This document shows, piece by piece, positions 36,609-46,041 of a stretch of DNA of 64,000 bases. The translations under genes and the position numbers were made by a program. Source of the stretch: Mycolicibacterium moriokaense (GTDB lineage Bacteria > Actinomycetota > Actinomycetes > Mycobacteriales > Mycobacteriaceae). How positions within the stretch are numbered: position 1 is the first letter of the stretch; each line of letters starts with the position of its first letter. The stretch is from contig NZ_AP022560.1 in NCBI RefSeq assembly GCF_010726085.1, forward strand, positions 2,976,001 through 3,040,000. The letters run 5' to 3'. Under the pieces are notes generated by a model, which made no database searches, was not told the DNA's origin, and was given only the letters and a program-made list of their open reading frames with translations.

Positions 36609-37389
36609 GGGGCTTGTCCGGCTCCGCGTTCGCCGCCTCCTTGGCGGCCTTCTCCCGTCGGCGCTGCAGAATTTCGGCGCGCACGAAGTACGCCAGGCCG
36701 ATCGGCGCGATGATGCCGAACGCGATCCATTGGATGCCGTACGAGAGGAAGGGGCCTGCGTCGAGGTGGGGGAGCCCGATGACGCCGAGTCCGCCAGGCT
36801 GATCCTCGATCAGCTGCAGATACGAGCCCGTGAGCGGTACACCGGTGAGCTCGGCGATCTGCAAGGTGTTGATCGAGTACACCTGCTGGACGCCGTCCTC
36901 GCGGAACGGCTCCTTGCCCGGCACCGCCCCTTCGGAATCCCGCAGCCGCGCGGTGATGGTCACGGGCCCCGTCGGCGGCGCGGGAATATCGGGCACCCGT
37001 GAGCCGCCCTCGGGGCGAACGTAACCGCGGTCGACGAGCACGGTCGGCCCACCGTCGACGGCGAAGGGCACCAGCACCTCGAAGGCGGGTTCGCCGTCGA
37101 CGACCCGTAACCGGGCCACCACTTGGTGGTCGGGCAGATACCTTCCGGTCGCCGTGACCCGGCGCCACTGTTCGTCGGGTGCAGACGAATCCTGTTGCGG
37201 TAGCAGCGTTGTCACGGGCACCGGGTCAGCGGACGCGGAGTTCGCGATCTGGGCGTTCTCCCGCGACGTCTTGGTGTTCTTGCCCAGCTGCCAGGGTGCC
37301 AACACGGTGAAACACAGGTACGCGAACGCGAGCACCACGACGAGCAGGGCCAACCAGGATGGCCTGAACAAGAAGGCCCAGCGCTTCAT
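36562..37389 (-). CDS. SURF1 family cytochrome oxidase assembly protein
   Basis: 275 residues from ATG 37389, which shares its A with the ptpA stop. Two membrane anchors (WLALLVVVLAFAYLCFTVL near the N-terminus and IQWIAFGIIAPIGLAYFVRA near the C-terminus) flank an extracytoplasmic domain with EQWRRVTATGRYLPDH, TVLVDRGYVRPEGG, and the ISYGIQW-like LSYGIQWIAFG motif of SURF1. It assists heme a insertion in cytochrome c oxidase. The charged C-terminal tail (RREKAAKEAANAEPDKP) is cytoplasmic. Third gene of the ptkA-ptpA-SURF1 set. Confidence 0.9.
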   Translation of the reverse strand: MKRWAFLFRPSWLALLVVVLAFAYLCFTVLAPWQLGKNTKTSRENAQIANSASADPVPVTTLLPQQDSSAPDEQWRRVTATGRYLPDHQVVARLRVVDGEPAFEVLVPFAVDGGPTVLVDRGYVRPEGGSRVPDIPAPPTGPVTITARLRDSEGAVPGKEPFREDGVQQVYSINTLQIAELTGVPLTGSYLQLIEDQPGGLGVIGLPHLDAGPFLSYGIQWIAFGIIAPIGLAYFVRAEILQRRREKAAKEAANAEPDKPLTTEAKLADRYGKRR

Positions 37390-37889
37390 CAGCTCGCGAT
37401 TCCCCGGTCGGCGAGTTGCTCGTCCACCCACCGATGGAGGCCGGGCAGCGCCGCGTCGATCACCGCGAAGACGTCCTCGAAATCGTCGTGATCGCCGTAG
37501 TAGGGATCCTCGACGTCGTGCGGGTGCGCCCCCGAGCGCGGGTCGAACGACCGCAGCATCCGCACCCGGTCCGCCTCCACACCCATCTCCCGCAACATCC
37601 GGACGTGGTTGCGCCCCAGCGCGATGACGAGGTCGGCGGACAGGTGGTCGTCGGTGATCTGCGTGGCACTGTGCGACGTGGGATAGCCGTGCGAGCGCAG
37701 CACGTGACTGGCTCGGCGGTCCGCGGGTTCGCCCTCATGCCAGCCGCCGGTGCCCGCGCTCGTCACCCGTACCGCGTCGGCGAGGCCGCGCTCGCGGATC
37801 TGATGCGCGAACATCTTCTCCGCCATCGGCGAGCGGCAGATGTTGCCCGAGCAGATGAACGTGATGTGCAGCCGGTAGGTCTCAGACAC
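37389..37889 (-). CDS. ptpA: Low-molecular-weight protein tyrosine phosphatase PtpA
   Basis: 166 residues from GTG 37889. The P-loop FICSGNICRSPMAE gives the CX5R motif (Cys13, Arg19). The general acid aspartate lies in VEDPYYGDHDDF (DPYY loop), as in LMW-PTPs. In M. tuberculosis PtpA is secreted and dephosphorylates host proteins; in an environmental mycobacterium a bacterial target is more likely. It overlaps ptkA by 8 bp and shares one base with the SURF1 start. Confidence 0.93.
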   Translation of the reverse strand: MSETYRLHITFICSGNICRSPMAEKMFAHQIRERGLADAVRVTSAGTGGWHEGEPADRRASHVLRSHGYPTSHSATQITDDHLSADLVIALGRNHVRMLREMGVEADRVRMLRSFDPRSGAHPHDVEDPYYGDHDDFEDVFAVIDAALPGLHRWVDEQLADRGIAS

Positions 37890-38535
37890 CCAGCACCTCC
37901 CGCAGGTCCTCGACGGTGGCGACGTGCGCGTGGGCGGTGACCGCGTCGGGGCCGTCGAAGTCTCCGCGGCCGTAGCCCCAGCCGACCACCACGGTGTCGA
38001 TGCCGTGTTCGGCGGCGCCCTCGACGTCGTGTGACCGGTCGCCGACCATCAGCACGAGCTCCGGCAGCGGCTCGAGCTGGACCAGCGCGTGCTTGACGAC
38101 CTCGGACTTGGTCGCGCGCAAACCGTCGACGCTGGCGCCCGCGATGACCTCGAAGTGACCGTCGAGACCGAAATGGGCGAGGATGCGCTGCGCGGTCGGC
38201 TCGGCCTTCGAGGTGGCCACGGCCAGCCGGATCCCCGCGGACCGCAGGTCGGCCAGCAGGGTGGGGACGCCGTCGAACGGGCGGTTCATCGCCCAGCCGC
38301 GGGCCAGGTAGTCCTCCCGGTACGCGGCGATCGCGGCGTCGGCGTCGTCGCCGAGACCCATCTCCTGCAGCGTGTGGTGCATGGGTGGGCCGACGATCAT
38401 GGCGGCGAGGTCGCCGTCGGGAACGACGGCGCCGACCGTGCTCAACGCATGACGGAAGCTGGCCACGATGCCCTGAGCCGAATCGGTCAGGGTGCCGTCA
38501 AGGTCGAAGATCACCAGCTGCGGGCGTGCCGTCAC
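37882..38535 (-). CDS. ptkA: HAD-family phosphatase fold protein, PtkA orthologue
   Basis: 217 residues. HAD motifs: I = VIFDLDGTLTDSAQG (Asp11, Asp13), II = LAVATSK, III = the TKSEVVKHAL lysine, IV = LMVGDRSHDVEGA. The position before ptpA identifies it as the orthologue of Rv2232, reported as the tyrosine kinase PtkA that phosphorylates PtpA. The M. tuberculosis protein carries about 75 extra N-terminal residues that are absent here, so the disordered N-terminal extension is missing or starts differently. Phosphoglycolate phosphatase-type activity is the sequence-based alternative. Confidence 0.82.
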   Translation of the reverse strand: MTARPQLVIFDLDGTLTDSAQGIVASFRHALSTVGAVVPDGDLAAMIVGPPMHHTLQEMGLGDDADAAIAAYREDYLARGWAMNRPFDGVPTLLADLRSAGIRLAVATSKAEPTAQRILAHFGLDGHFEVIAGASVDGLRATKSEVVKHALVQLEPLPELVLMVGDRSHDVEGAAEHGIDTVVVGWGYGRGDFDGPDAVTAHAHVATVEDLREVLGV

Positions 38536-38572
38536 AATCTCATTGTCCCGTACGGCCCACTAGTGTCGTGAT

Positions 38573-39595
38573 GTGGCAAGCCAATCCCGCCCGGGGGCGC
38601 GCTATCACGGCGACCAGGCCGCGGGCCCGGGCATGCTGGACTTTGCCGTCAACGTCCGCGCAGATCAGCCACCGTCGTGGCTGGTCGACCGGCTCGCCGC
38701 CCGGATGGCCGATCTCGGCAGGTACCCCGGTGCTGCCGACGAGCAGCGCGCCCGTGAGGCCGTCGCCGCCAGACACGGCCGCGGCATCGACGAGGTCGCC
38801 CTGCTCGGCGGGGCCGCCGAAGGGTTCGCCCTGCTGCCCGAGCTGCGGTCGCGGTCCGCGGCTCTGATCGCCCCGTCCTTCACCGAGCCCGAGGTCGCCC
38901 TCGCCGCGGCCGGGGTCCCGTTCCGGCACGTCGTGCTCGCGCCGCCGTTTCACCTGTCCGACGGCCGCGTGCCCGACGACGCGGACCTCGTCATCATCGG
39001 TAACCCGACCAACCCGACTTCGGTGCTGCACACCCGCGAGCAGATCAGAGCGCTACGCAGGCCGGGACGCATCATCGTCGTCGACGAGGCGTTCGCGGAC
39101 GCGGTGCCCGGCGAGACGGAGTCCCTGGCGGCCGAGGCGCTGCCCGATGTGGTGGTACTGCGCAGCCTGACCAAAACGTGGGCACTGGCCGGCCTGCGCG
39201 TCGGCTACGCCCTCGGCCCGCCCGATCTGCTCGAACGGCTGACCGCGCGCCGCCCGCACTGGCCGCTGGGCACCCTGCAATTGGAGGCCATCACCGCGTG
39301 CAGCAGCCCGGAGGCCGTCGCCGAGGCCGACCGCGGTGCGCAGCGCCTGCGCCGCCTGCGTGTCGAGATGGTCGAGGGCCTGACTAGCATCGGGGCAAAT
39401 GTCGTCGACGGATGTGCGCCCTTTGTCCTGTTCGCCGTTGCGGATGCTGGGCTGATGCGAAAGCACCTCGACGGCAAGGGCATTGCAGTCCGGCGGTGTG
39501 ACACCTTCGTCGGACTGGACGGGGAGTTCCTGCGTGCCGCGGTGCGGCCCGAGTGGCCGGCGCTCGTTGAGGCGATCGCCGAGGTGATGCCGTGA
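38573..39595 (+). CDS. cobC: Aminotransferase class I/II, CobC-like (Rv2231c)
   Basis: 340 residues. PLP fold-type [32 protein letters not shown], and the Schiff-base lysine in [20 protein letters not shown]. Close to threonine-phosphate decarboxylase/histidinol-phosphate aminotransferase. In the cobD-cobC neighbourhood it probably makes the (R)-1-amino-2-propanol phosphate used by CobD. Its stop overlaps the next gene (GTGA). Divergent from ptkA, 37 bp apart. Confidence 0.87.
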   Translation: MASQSRPGARYHGDQAAGPGMLDFAVNVRADQPPSWLVDRLAARMADLGRYPGAADEQRAREAVAARHGRGIDEVALLGGAAEGFALLPELRSRSAALIAPSFTEPEVALAAAGVPFRHVVLAPPFHLSDGRVPDDADLVIIGNPTNPTSVLHTREQIRALRRPGRIIVVDEAFADAVPGETESLAAEALPDVVVLRSLTKTWALAGLRVGYALGPPDLLERLTARRPHWPLGTLQLEAITACSSPEAVAEADRGAQRLRRLRVEMVEGLTSIGANVVDGCAPFVLFAVADAGLMRKHLDGKGIAVRRCDTFVGLDGEFLRAAVRPEWPALVEAIAEVMP

Positions 39596-40725
39596 GCGTG
39601 CGGCTTTCCGACGTCATCGACGTGCTCGAGGCGGCCTACCCGCCGAATCTGGCGCAGGACTGGGACTCGGTCGGTCTGGTCTGCGGCGACCCGTCGGAGA
39701 CCGTCGAGACGGTGACGGTTGCCGTCGACGCCACCGCCGCCGTCGTCGCCGAGGTGCCCGACCGGGGGCTGCTGCTCGCACACCATCCGCTGCTACTGCG
39801 TGGGGTCGACACCGTCGCCGCCGACACCGCCAAAGGCGCGCTGCTGCACCAGATGATCCGCACCGGACGGGCGCTGTTCACCGCGCACACCAACGCCGAC
39901 GCCGCATCGCCGGGAGTGTCGGACGCGTTGGCCGACGCGTTGGGCCTCACGGTCGAGGAGGTCCTCGCCCCGATCCCGACCGGACCGGGTGTGGACAAGT
40001 GGGTGGTCTTCGTACCCGCCGAAAACGCCGACGCGGTCCGCACCGCGATGTTCGACGCGGGTGCCGGACGCATCGGTGACTACTCCCACTGCAGTTGGAG
40101 TACGACGGGTATCGGCCAGTTCCTGCCGCACGACGGTGCAGCACCGGCCATCGGCACCGTCGGCACGGTCGAGCACGTACCAGAGGAGCGGGTCGAGGTG
40201 GTCGCACCGTCCCGGGTGCGCGGTCATGTGCTGGCGGCGATGCGCGCCGCGCACCCGTACGAGGAGCCCGCGTTCGACGTCTTCGAAATGGCGCCGCTGC
40301 CGGGCGATGCCGGACTGGGCCGTATCTGCTCGCTGCCGCGGCCGGAACGGCTGTCGACGTTCGTCGCACGGGTGCACGATGCGCTGCCCGCCACGTCGTG
40401 GGGAATCCGCGCCTCCGGAGACGCCGAGACCACGGTGTCGAGGGTGGCGGTCTGCGGCGGTGCGGGCGATTCGCTGCTCGATGCGGTGGCTGACGCGGGC
40501 GTGCAGGCCTACGTCACCGCGGATCTGCGACACCATCCCGCCGACGAGCACCGGCGCGCGTCCGACGTGGCGCTTGTCGACGTCGCACACTGGGCGAGCG
40601 AATACCCGTGGTGTCGGCAGGCGGCAGACGTGCTGCGCGGTCATTTCGGTGAAGCATTACCCGTGCGAGTGTCAGCGGTTCGTACTGACCCATGGAATGT
40701 CGAGAGAACGAGGCATGAAAGCTGA
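39592..40725 (+). CDS. NIF3/DUF34 family metal-binding protein (Rv2230c)
   Basis: 377 residues from GTG 39592. Signatures: [56 protein letters not shown] and, at the C-terminus, [15 protein letters not shown]; these histidines, aspartates and glutamates form the dinuclear metal site. A PII-like insertion domain (about 135-230; [37 protein letters not shown]) is present, as in the long NIF3 proteins. Function: proposed GTP cyclohydrolase-like or metal chaperone roles, not settled. Translationally coupled to cobC. Confidence 0.88.
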   Translation: MSVRLSDVIDVLEAAYPPNLAQDWDSVGLVCGDPSETVETVTVAVDATAAVVAEVPDRGLLLAHHPLLLRGVDTVAADTAKGALLHQMIRTGRALFTAHTNADAASPGVSDALADALGLTVEEVLAPIPTGPGVDKWVVFVPAENADAVRTAMFDAGAGRIGDYSHCSWSTTGIGQFLPHDGAAPAIGTVGTVEHVPEERVEVVAPSRVRGHVLAAMRAAHPYEEPAFDVFEMAPLPGDAGLGRICSLPRPERLSTFVARVHDALPATSWGIRASGDAETTVSRVAVCGGAGDSLLDAVADAGVQAYVTADLRHHPADEHRRASDVALVDVAHWASEYPWCRQAADVLRGHFGEALPVRVSAVRTDPWNVERTRHES

Positions 40726-41452
40726 AGTAGTGCAACAACGTTCGCTGCTCGAACTGGCCGAGCTCGACGCCGAGCTGGGCCGCATCGAGCACCGGGCGGG
40801 CAACCTCGCCGAGTCCAAGCGGCTGGAGGAGATCCAGGCGACGCACAGTGCGGCCAACGACCGGTTGGCGGCGTTGCAGATCGCGCTGGAAGACCTCGAC
40901 GAGCAGGTGGCGAAGTTCGAAGCCGAGATCGATGCCGTCCGTCAGCGCGAGGACCGCGACCGCAAGCTGCTGGACTCCGGGGCCACGGATGCCAAGCAGC
41001 TCACCGAGTTACAGCACGAACTGGAAACCCTGGAGCGCAGGCAGGCGTCGCTGGAGGACTCGCTGCTGGAGGTCATGGAGCGTCGCGAGGAATTGCAGAC
41101 CCAGCAGTCGACCGAGCTGACGAAGATCGACGAGTTGCAGAAGGAGCTGGGGGAGGCGCAGCGGGCGTGCGACGAAGCGCGCGACGAGCTCGACCGTCAG
41201 CGTCACCAATCTCTTTCGCGGCGTGAGGAACTCGTCGCCGGCCTGGACGTCGACCTGGTCGCGCTGTATGAGCGTCAACGTACGCGCGGAGGTGCGGGTG
41301 CGGGTCTGCTGCAGGGCGGCCGGTGCGGGGCATGCCGGATCGAGATCGACCGCGGTGAACTGGCCAGGATCTCCGCCGCTGCTGACGACGACGTGCTGCG
41401 GTGTCCCGAATGCGGAGCAATCCTGTTGCGGGTCAGGGGGACCGGCACATGA
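40715..41452 (+). CDS. Coiled-coil zinc-ribbon protein, CT398 family (Rv2229c)
   Basis: 245 residues from ATG 40715, overlapping the NIF3 stop by 11 bp. A long antiparallel coiled coil (about 10-180, Glu/Arg/Leu heptads) precedes a C-terminal zinc ribbon with [10 protein letters not shown] and [12 protein letters not shown] (two CxxC knuckles). The CT398/Rv2229c-type family has been linked to secretion-associated ATPases and NIF3 neighbours; the role is not proved. Its stop overlaps the next gene (ATGA). Confidence 0.88.
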   Translation: MKAEVVQQRSLLELAELDAELGRIEHRAGNLAESKRLEEIQATHSAANDRLAALQIALEDLDEQVAKFEAEIDAVRQREDRDRKLLDSGATDAKQLTELQHELETLERRQASLEDSLLEVMERREELQTQQSTELTKIDELQKELGEAQRACDEARDELDRQRHQSLSRREELVAGLDVDLVALYERQRTRGGAGAGLLQGGRCGACRIEIDRGELARISAAADDDVLRCPECGAILLRVRGTGT

Positions 41453-42543
41453 AGGTCATCGTCGAGGCTGACGGCGGAGCGCGCGGCAACCCGGGCCCCG
41501 CAGGGTATGGCGCGGTGGTATGGACTGCGGACCACAAGACCGTGCTCGCCGAACGCAAGCAGGCGATCGGCCATGCGACCAACAACGTCGCCGAATACAA
41601 CGGCCTGATCGCGGGCCTGGAGGAAGCCGCGAAGCTGGGCGCCTCCGAGGTCGACGTCAACATGGACTCCAAGCTGGTGGTGGAGCAGATGTCGGGGCGC
41701 TGGAAGGTCAAGCATCCCGACATCGCGCCACTGCACAAGCAGGCCACCGCCTTGGCGTCGCGGTTCAATCGCGTCACCTACACCTGGGTGCCGCGGGCGA
41801 AGAACGGCCACGCCGATCGGTTGGCCAACGAAGCCATGGATGCGGCCGCCGAATTGGAGGCGGAAACATCGGCGCCGGAAGCCAAGACGGAAAAGCATTC
41901 CAACCCCGCGGGCTGGACCGGTGCGCGGGGTGCACCCACCCGGTTCCTGCTGCTGCGTCACGGCCAGACCGAATTGTCCGTCGAGCGACGGTATTCGGGC
42001 CGCGGCAATCCGGCGCTGACGGAACTCGGCCGTCGGCAGGCTGAAGCGGCCGCGCAGTTCGTGGCCGAGAAGGGCGGCGTCGCCGCAGTCATCACCTCGC
42101 CGCTGCAGCGTGCGTACGACACCGCCGAGGCGGCGGCCAAGGCGCTCGGTCTCGACGTCACCGTGGAGGCGGATCTGATCGAGACCGACTTCGGTGGCTG
42201 GGAGGGGCTGACGTTCGGCGAGGCCGCCGAGCGCGATCCCGCCTTGCACCGGCGTTGGTTGCGTGATACGAGCGTCGCGCCGCCGGACGGCGAGAGCTTT
42301 GACGCCGCGGCGGAGCGGGTGGGCAGGGCGCGGGCGCGGATCATTGCCGAGCATCCGGGTGAGACCGTGCTGGTGGTGTCGCACGTGACGCCCATCAAGA
42401 CGCTGCTGCGCATGGCGCTTGACGCGGGTCCGAGCATTCTGTACCGCATGCACCTGGACCTGGCGTCGCTGTCGATCGCCGAGTTCTATCCCGACGGTGC
42501 GGCATCGGTGCGGCTGGTCAATCAGACGTCCTACCTGAGCTAG
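41449..42543 (+). CDS. Bifunctional RNase HI / alpha-ribazole phosphatase (Rv2228c-like)
   Basis: 364 residues, the same length as I recall for Rv2228c. Residues 1-130 are RNase H: EADGGARGNPGPAGYGAVVW (first Asp), NNVAEYNGLIAGLEEA (Glu), VNMDSKLVVEQM (Asp), NGHADRLANEAMD (Asp). A short linker leads to a histidine-phosphatase domain (about 163-364) with LLLRHGQTELSVERRYSG, ETDFGGWEGLTFGE and VVSHVTPIKTLLR. It removes RNA from RNA-DNA hybrids and dephosphorylates a cobalamin nucleotide-loop precursor. Fits the B12 genes upstream. Overlaps the Zn-ribbon gene by 4 bases. Confidence 0.93.
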   Translation: MKVIVEADGGARGNPGPAGYGAVVWTADHKTVLAERKQAIGHATNNVAEYNGLIAGLEEAAKLGASEVDVNMDSKLVVEQMSGRWKVKHPDIAPLHKQATALASRFNRVTYTWVPRAKNGHADRLANEAMDAAAELEAETSAPEAKTEKHSNPAGWTGARGAPTRFLLLRHGQTELSVERRYSGRGNPALTELGRRQAEAAAQFVAEKGGVAAVITSPLQRAYDTAEAAAKALGLDVTVEADLIETDFGGWEGLTFGEAAERDPALHRRWLRDTSVAPPDGESFDAAAERVGRARARIIAEHPGETVLVVSHVTPIKTLLRMALDAGPSILYRMHLDLASLSIAEFYPDGAASVRLVNQTSYLS

Positions 42544-42634
42544 GGGGGCGTGCACTGCGCTACCTGTAGGCCCGGCGGACCAATATGCCTGCGTGCCAAC
42601 CTCGACCAGTGGTCGGGCGGCTGAACGAGTGAGA

Positions 42635-43207
42635 TCACCCGTGCAGATGCAACCGTTCGCCGTGTACGCCGAATATCGTGATCGCCTCCGCCGGACTGTC
42701 AACCACACCGAACCAGTGGGGCGTCCATGTCGAGAATTCCACGGCCTCACCGGGTTTGACCGTGAAGTCGCGGTCTCCCAGAATCAGTCGCACCTGACCG
42801 GACAGCACGTACATCCACTCCTGACCTTCGTGCACCGGTAGTTCGGCGGGTGGCGTACGCCGTCGGGCGCTGATCCTGATCTTGTACGCGAGCAGCCCGC
42901 CGGCCGCCTGCCGGGTCAACGGCCAGTAGGTGATTCCGTGTCTACTATGCGAATTCGCATGAACCCGTGGATCTTCCACCTCGGGGGTACGAAGCAGTTC
43001 GTCAGTGCTCACCGCGAGAGCGGCGGCCAGGCGGGGCAGATGGTCGAGCGCCAGCCGCCGCTTGCCGGATTCGAGACGGCTCAGCGTCGACACGTCGATG
43101 CTGGACCGGCGCGCAACCTCGTCGAGGGTGAGCCCCCGCTGCATGCGCAGCTCGCGGAGGCGACGGCGCACCCGCAGATCTACACTTTCCTCGTCTTTTG
43201 CCTGCAT
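42635..43207 (-). CDS. XRE-cupin transcriptional regulator
   Basis: 190 residues from ATG 43207; upstream extension lacks a ribosome site. XRE HTH at about 12-66 (LRVRRRLRELRMQRGLTLDE, VARRSSIDVSTLSRLESGKR) then a cupin beta barrel (GQEWMYVLSGQVRLILGDRDFTVKPGEAVEFSTWTPHWF) with His and Glu in metal/ligand positions. These regulate amino acid or small-molecule metabolism genes. Divergent from the methyltransferase at 43306, which is its probable target. Confidence 0.88.
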   Translation of the reverse strand: MQAKDEESVDLRVRRRLRELRMQRGLTLDEVARRSSIDVSTLSRLESGKRRLALDHLPRLAAALAVSTDELLRTPEVEDPRVHANSHSRHGITYWPLTRQAAGGLLAYKIRISARRRTPPAELPVHEGQEWMYVLSGQVRLILGDRDFTVKPGEAVEFSTWTPHWFGVVDSPAEAITIFGVHGERLHLHG

Positions 43208-43305
43208 GGCAAGAAAGCTTGGCACTTCTGGCCGCGTGCCTGCAAGGTGGAGGTCGAGTCGGACGGCCGACGATAATGGTGAGGCCGTCCCTGAAGGGAG
43301 AAGTC

Positions 43306-43941
43306 GTGTCAACGCCTGACGCCAAGGAACATTGGGAACAGCACTACGGCGAACGTGAACGCGTGTGGAGCGGACGGGTCAACGCACGTCTCGCCGAGGT
43401 GGCTCCCGATCTGCCGATTGGTCGGGCGCTCGACCTCGGCTGCGGCGAGGGTGCGGACGCGGTGTGGCTGGCGCAGCGTGGCTGGGACGTCGTTGCGGTG
43501 GACATCTCCGATACCGCCCTACAGCGTGCGCGTGCTGCGGCCGAGGAGCGCGGCCTGGCGGATCGAATCGACTTCCAGCAACACGACCTCTCGGAGACCT
43601 TCCCGAACGGCGAATTCGACCTGGTGAGCGCCCACTTCTTTCATTCCACTGTGCCGCTGGACCGCATCCGGATATTCCGGCGGGCAGCCGAGGCCATCAG
43701 ACCGGGCGGCACGATGCTGATCGTGGACCACAGCGGGCCTCCGCCGGGGGAGTCGAAGCTGGACCACCACCGTGACATGTTCGTGAGCCCGGAGGAAGTC
43801 GTCGCGGCGCTGAATCTGCCTGACGCGGAATGGGAGCCGGCGCAGACGAAAGTGGTCGAGCGGGAGGTGAACTGGCCCGACAGGGAGCCGTTCATCTGGC
43901 ACGACAACGTGATCCTGCTGCGGCGGCGTCGTTCCGGCTAA
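43306..43941 (+). CDS. SAM-dependent methyltransferase
   Basis: 211 residues from GTG 43306, chosen because GAAGGGAG lies 6 nt upstream; ATG 43276 is an alternative. Class I fold: motif I ALDLGCGEGADAVWLA, motif II VVAVDISDTAL, then FDLVSAHFFHS and AIRPGGTMLIVDH. Resembles thiopurine/tellurite-type or UbiE-like small-molecule methyltransferases (WEQHYGERERVWSGRVNARL at the N-terminus). Substrate unknown. Controlled presumably by the divergent XRE-cupin protein; converges on the next gene with a 4-bp overlap. Confidence 0.87.
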   Translation: MSTPDAKEHWEQHYGERERVWSGRVNARLAEVAPDLPIGRALDLGCGEGADAVWLAQRGWDVVAVDISDTALQRARAAAEERGLADRIDFQQHDLSETFPNGEFDLVSAHFFHSTVPLDRIRIFRRAAEAIRPGGTMLIVDHSGPPPGESKLDHHRDMFVSPEEVVAALNLPDAEWEPAQTKVVEREVNWPDREPFIWHDNVILLRRRRSG

Positions 43942-44429
43942 GGGCGCCAGGGTGCCAGGCGCGGGGTCCATGCGGGTACGTTGCGGCGGTACTCCTCGTA
44001 CTGCTCGCCGTAGGTGCGCACCAGCGTCGGTTCCTCGTACCAGTGCACGAACGAGGCGGTGATGACCCACCCGATGACCGCGTAGAGCACCAGCCACGGG
44101 CTGTCGAACAGCAGTGCCTGGCCCAGAATCGCGATCAGCAGTCCGACATACATCGGGTTACGCACGAAGCGGTTGAACCCCGTGACGACCAGCCGCTCGG
44201 TCGGCGCGACCGGCATCGGCGTTCCGCCCGCCTTGACGAATTGGATGAAGGCGTGGACGGGCGGAATCAGGCCGATGACGACGAACACCGCTCCCAACAC
44301 CACCCGCAGCGGCGGGTTGGACTCGGGGATCTCCCAACGGGTGATCAGCCACGGGCCCAGCCCGACGACGGTCCCAGGTGCGACGACGAAGAAGGCCGCC
44401 GAACCCAGTGCCGCGGTGGAAGTCCGCAC
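43938..44429 (-). CDS. Isoprenylcysteine carboxyl methyltransferase-like membrane protein
   Basis: 163 residues from GTG 44429. Hydrophobic segments at about 7-27, 42-62, 85-115. The C-terminal ICMT/PEMT-type signature is GFNRFVRNPMYVGLLIAILGQALLF followed by WYEEPTLVRTYGEQYEEYRRNVPAW, where RNPMY and the EEP...YG..YE block bind SAM. It methylates an unknown lipophilic acceptor at the membrane. The 3' ends of this and the preceding gene overlap. Confidence 0.87.
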   Translation of the reverse strand: MRTSTAALGSAAFFVVAPGTVVGLGPWLITRWEIPESNPPLRVVLGAVFVVIGLIPPVHAFIQFVKAGGTPMPVAPTERLVVTGFNRFVRNPMYVGLLIAILGQALLFDSPWLVLYAVIGWVITASFVHWYEEPTLVRTYGEQYEEYRRNVPAWTPRLAPWRP

Positions 44430-44470
44430 CTATCCGAAAGTAGCCCGAATATCTGCGAATTGGGAGCCAC

Positions 44471-45484
44471 CTAAGCCGGGCGGTCGTCCTTGATCACCGT
44501 GTGAACCAGTTCGAGAACACGCGGATCCCATGTCAGCGCCGTCTCCCAGGGCAGGCCCGCGAGATCGGAGACGAAGATGCTGTGGGTGTCGTCGAAGACG
44601 TAGGTGCGTCGATGCGGGAGCACCCGATCGCTGATGTCGGTGGCCAGCGCGCTGCGTGCGGCCACGATGCCGTCGTTGGGCCACACCATCGGGTTGACCG
44701 GGTCGGGACGGGCGAAGCGGTCGCCGGCAATCAGTACGACCGGGATCTCGTCGAGCACCCCGGCCTGGAACTCGTTCCAGCCGTCGGGACCCATCAGGTA
44801 GCGCTGGTTGACCTCGCGACCGGAGCCCGACATGAGCTGTGTCACCTCGGCCTTCATATCGGCCATGTTGGTTTCGCAGAACGCGTCGCCGCCGCAGTCC
44901 GACATTGGAGTGATGTCGTTGGCGTAGTCGGACAAATACGAGCCCTCCCACGGCGTGCCGATGGTGGTCAGACTCCGAATGCGCAGCGGCGACCCGGTCG
45001 TCTGTAGCACCCGAAACGCCGCGCGCGAGTACAGCCCGCCCATCGAGTGCGCCACCAGGTCGATCTCGCGTGCGCCGTACTCGTCGTGCAGATGGTTCAG
45101 GAACCGGGCCAGTCGCTCACCGGCCAGGTCGATACTGGCGGTCGAGTCGACGGTCATGACGTCGGGCAGGGTGACCGGGCAGTCGGCGAAGGCTCCGAAG
45201 CCGTCCTGGTCGACAACGGGCCCGCGGCCCGCCATCGCCGGCGACGTGTAGACGGTGTGCCCTCGCCCGAGCAGGTGCGCGCGCAGTGCGGTGTCGGTGT
45301 TGCCGGCGGCCAGACCCGACCGGCAGGCCTGGTCGGGGGTCGTGAACGGGCTGACCGCCGCTCCGCCGGAAACGATGACGACAGCTCGGCCGTCGCTGGC
45401 CGCGTGGGCAGCTCCGCTGGGGAGGATCGCGCCGACGAGGATAGAAAGCGCCACGACGAGGCGGGCGGCAGGATGACGGGTCAC
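44471..45484 (-). CDS. Secreted alpha/beta-hydrolase (lipase/esterase-like)
   Basis: 337 residues from GTG 45484, giving a signal peptide (ARLVVALSILVGAILPSGAAHAA with an AxA site); the frame opens earlier but the earlier part is not signal-like. Nucleophile elbow VAHSMGGLYSR (AHSMGG), a downstream Asp in DRFARPDPV or PNDG, and His in DDTHSIFV complete a plausible triad. Four cysteines (QACRSG, FADCP, SDCGGDAFC) suggest disulfides. Substrate unknown; resembles secreted triacylglycerol lipases. Confidence 0.85.
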   Translation of the reverse strand: MTRHPAARLVVALSILVGAILPSGAAHAASDGRAVVIVSGGAAVSPFTTPDQACRSGLAAGNTDTALRAHLLGRGHTVYTSPAMAGRGPVVDQDGFGAFADCPVTLPDVMTVDSTASIDLAGERLARFLNHLHDEYGAREIDLVAHSMGGLYSRAAFRVLQTTGSPLRIRSLTTIGTPWEGSYLSDYANDITPMSDCGGDAFCETNMADMKAEVTQLMSGSGREVNQRYLMGPDGWNEFQAGVLDEIPVVLIAGDRFARPDPVNPMVWPNDGIVAARSALATDISDRVLPHRRTYVFDDTHSIFVSDLAGLPWETALTWDPRVLELVHTVIKDDRPA

Positions 45485-45594
45485 GGCGGGCAGGGTATCG
45501 GCTCCAGCGTGCCCGTTGCGCCGGGTGCGACGAACTGTGAGCTGCAACGCATGCGATCACGGTCGCGCCGAACCCAGCGCTGCGCTGGCGGCCG

Positions 45595-46032
45595 CTATCC
45601 GAAGTTGGCCGGAATATCCGCTAGTTGGGTCAGCCGCACACTGTTTCCGGACGGATCCCGGAACCCGCAGTCGATGCCGTACGGCATCTCGTGAGGCTCC
45701 TCGGTGAACTCGACGCCGCGGGCCTTCATCGCTTCGTATGCCGCCCGGCAATCCTCAGTCGTGAGGAAGACGGTGCCCGCGAAGCCCTTAGCGGTCAACT
45801 CGCGCACCTGCTGGCGTGTGGCCTCGTCCATCACCGGCTCACCGGGGACCGCCATCAAGACGATCGACACGTCGTCCTGCCCTGGCGGGCCGACGGTCAA
45901 CCACCGAAAGGTGTTGTCCATGTCGGGCAGCGAAACATCTTGTCGCACTTCCATTCCGACCTTCTCGGTCCAGAACTTCAGAGCAGCTTCCTGGTCGTGA
46001 ACCCACAGGTGGGCGCTTGCGATTTTGATCAT
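45595..46032 (-). CDS. VOC family protein
   Basis: 145 residues. IKIASAHLWVHDQEAALKFWTEKVG, FRWLTVGPPGQDDVSIVLM and, in the second half, AGTVFLTTEDCRAAYEAMKARG and YGIDCGFRDPSGNSVRLTQ give the paired glyoxalase/bleomycin-resistance fold. His8 and Glu in the family positions would bind metal; His8 and Asp are visible but the terminal Glu is replaced by Arg, so metal binding is doubtful. It lies 9 bp after the AraC gene on the same strand, indicating an operon. Confidence 0.85.
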   Translation of the reverse strand: MIKIASAHLWVHDQEAALKFWTEKVGMEVRQDVSLPDMDNTFRWLTVGPPGQDDVSIVLMAVPGEPVMDEATRQQVRELTAKGFAGTVFLTTEDCRAAYEAMKARGVEFTEEPHEMPYGIDCGFRDPSGNSVRLTQLADIPANFG

Positions 46033-46041
46033 GACACGACG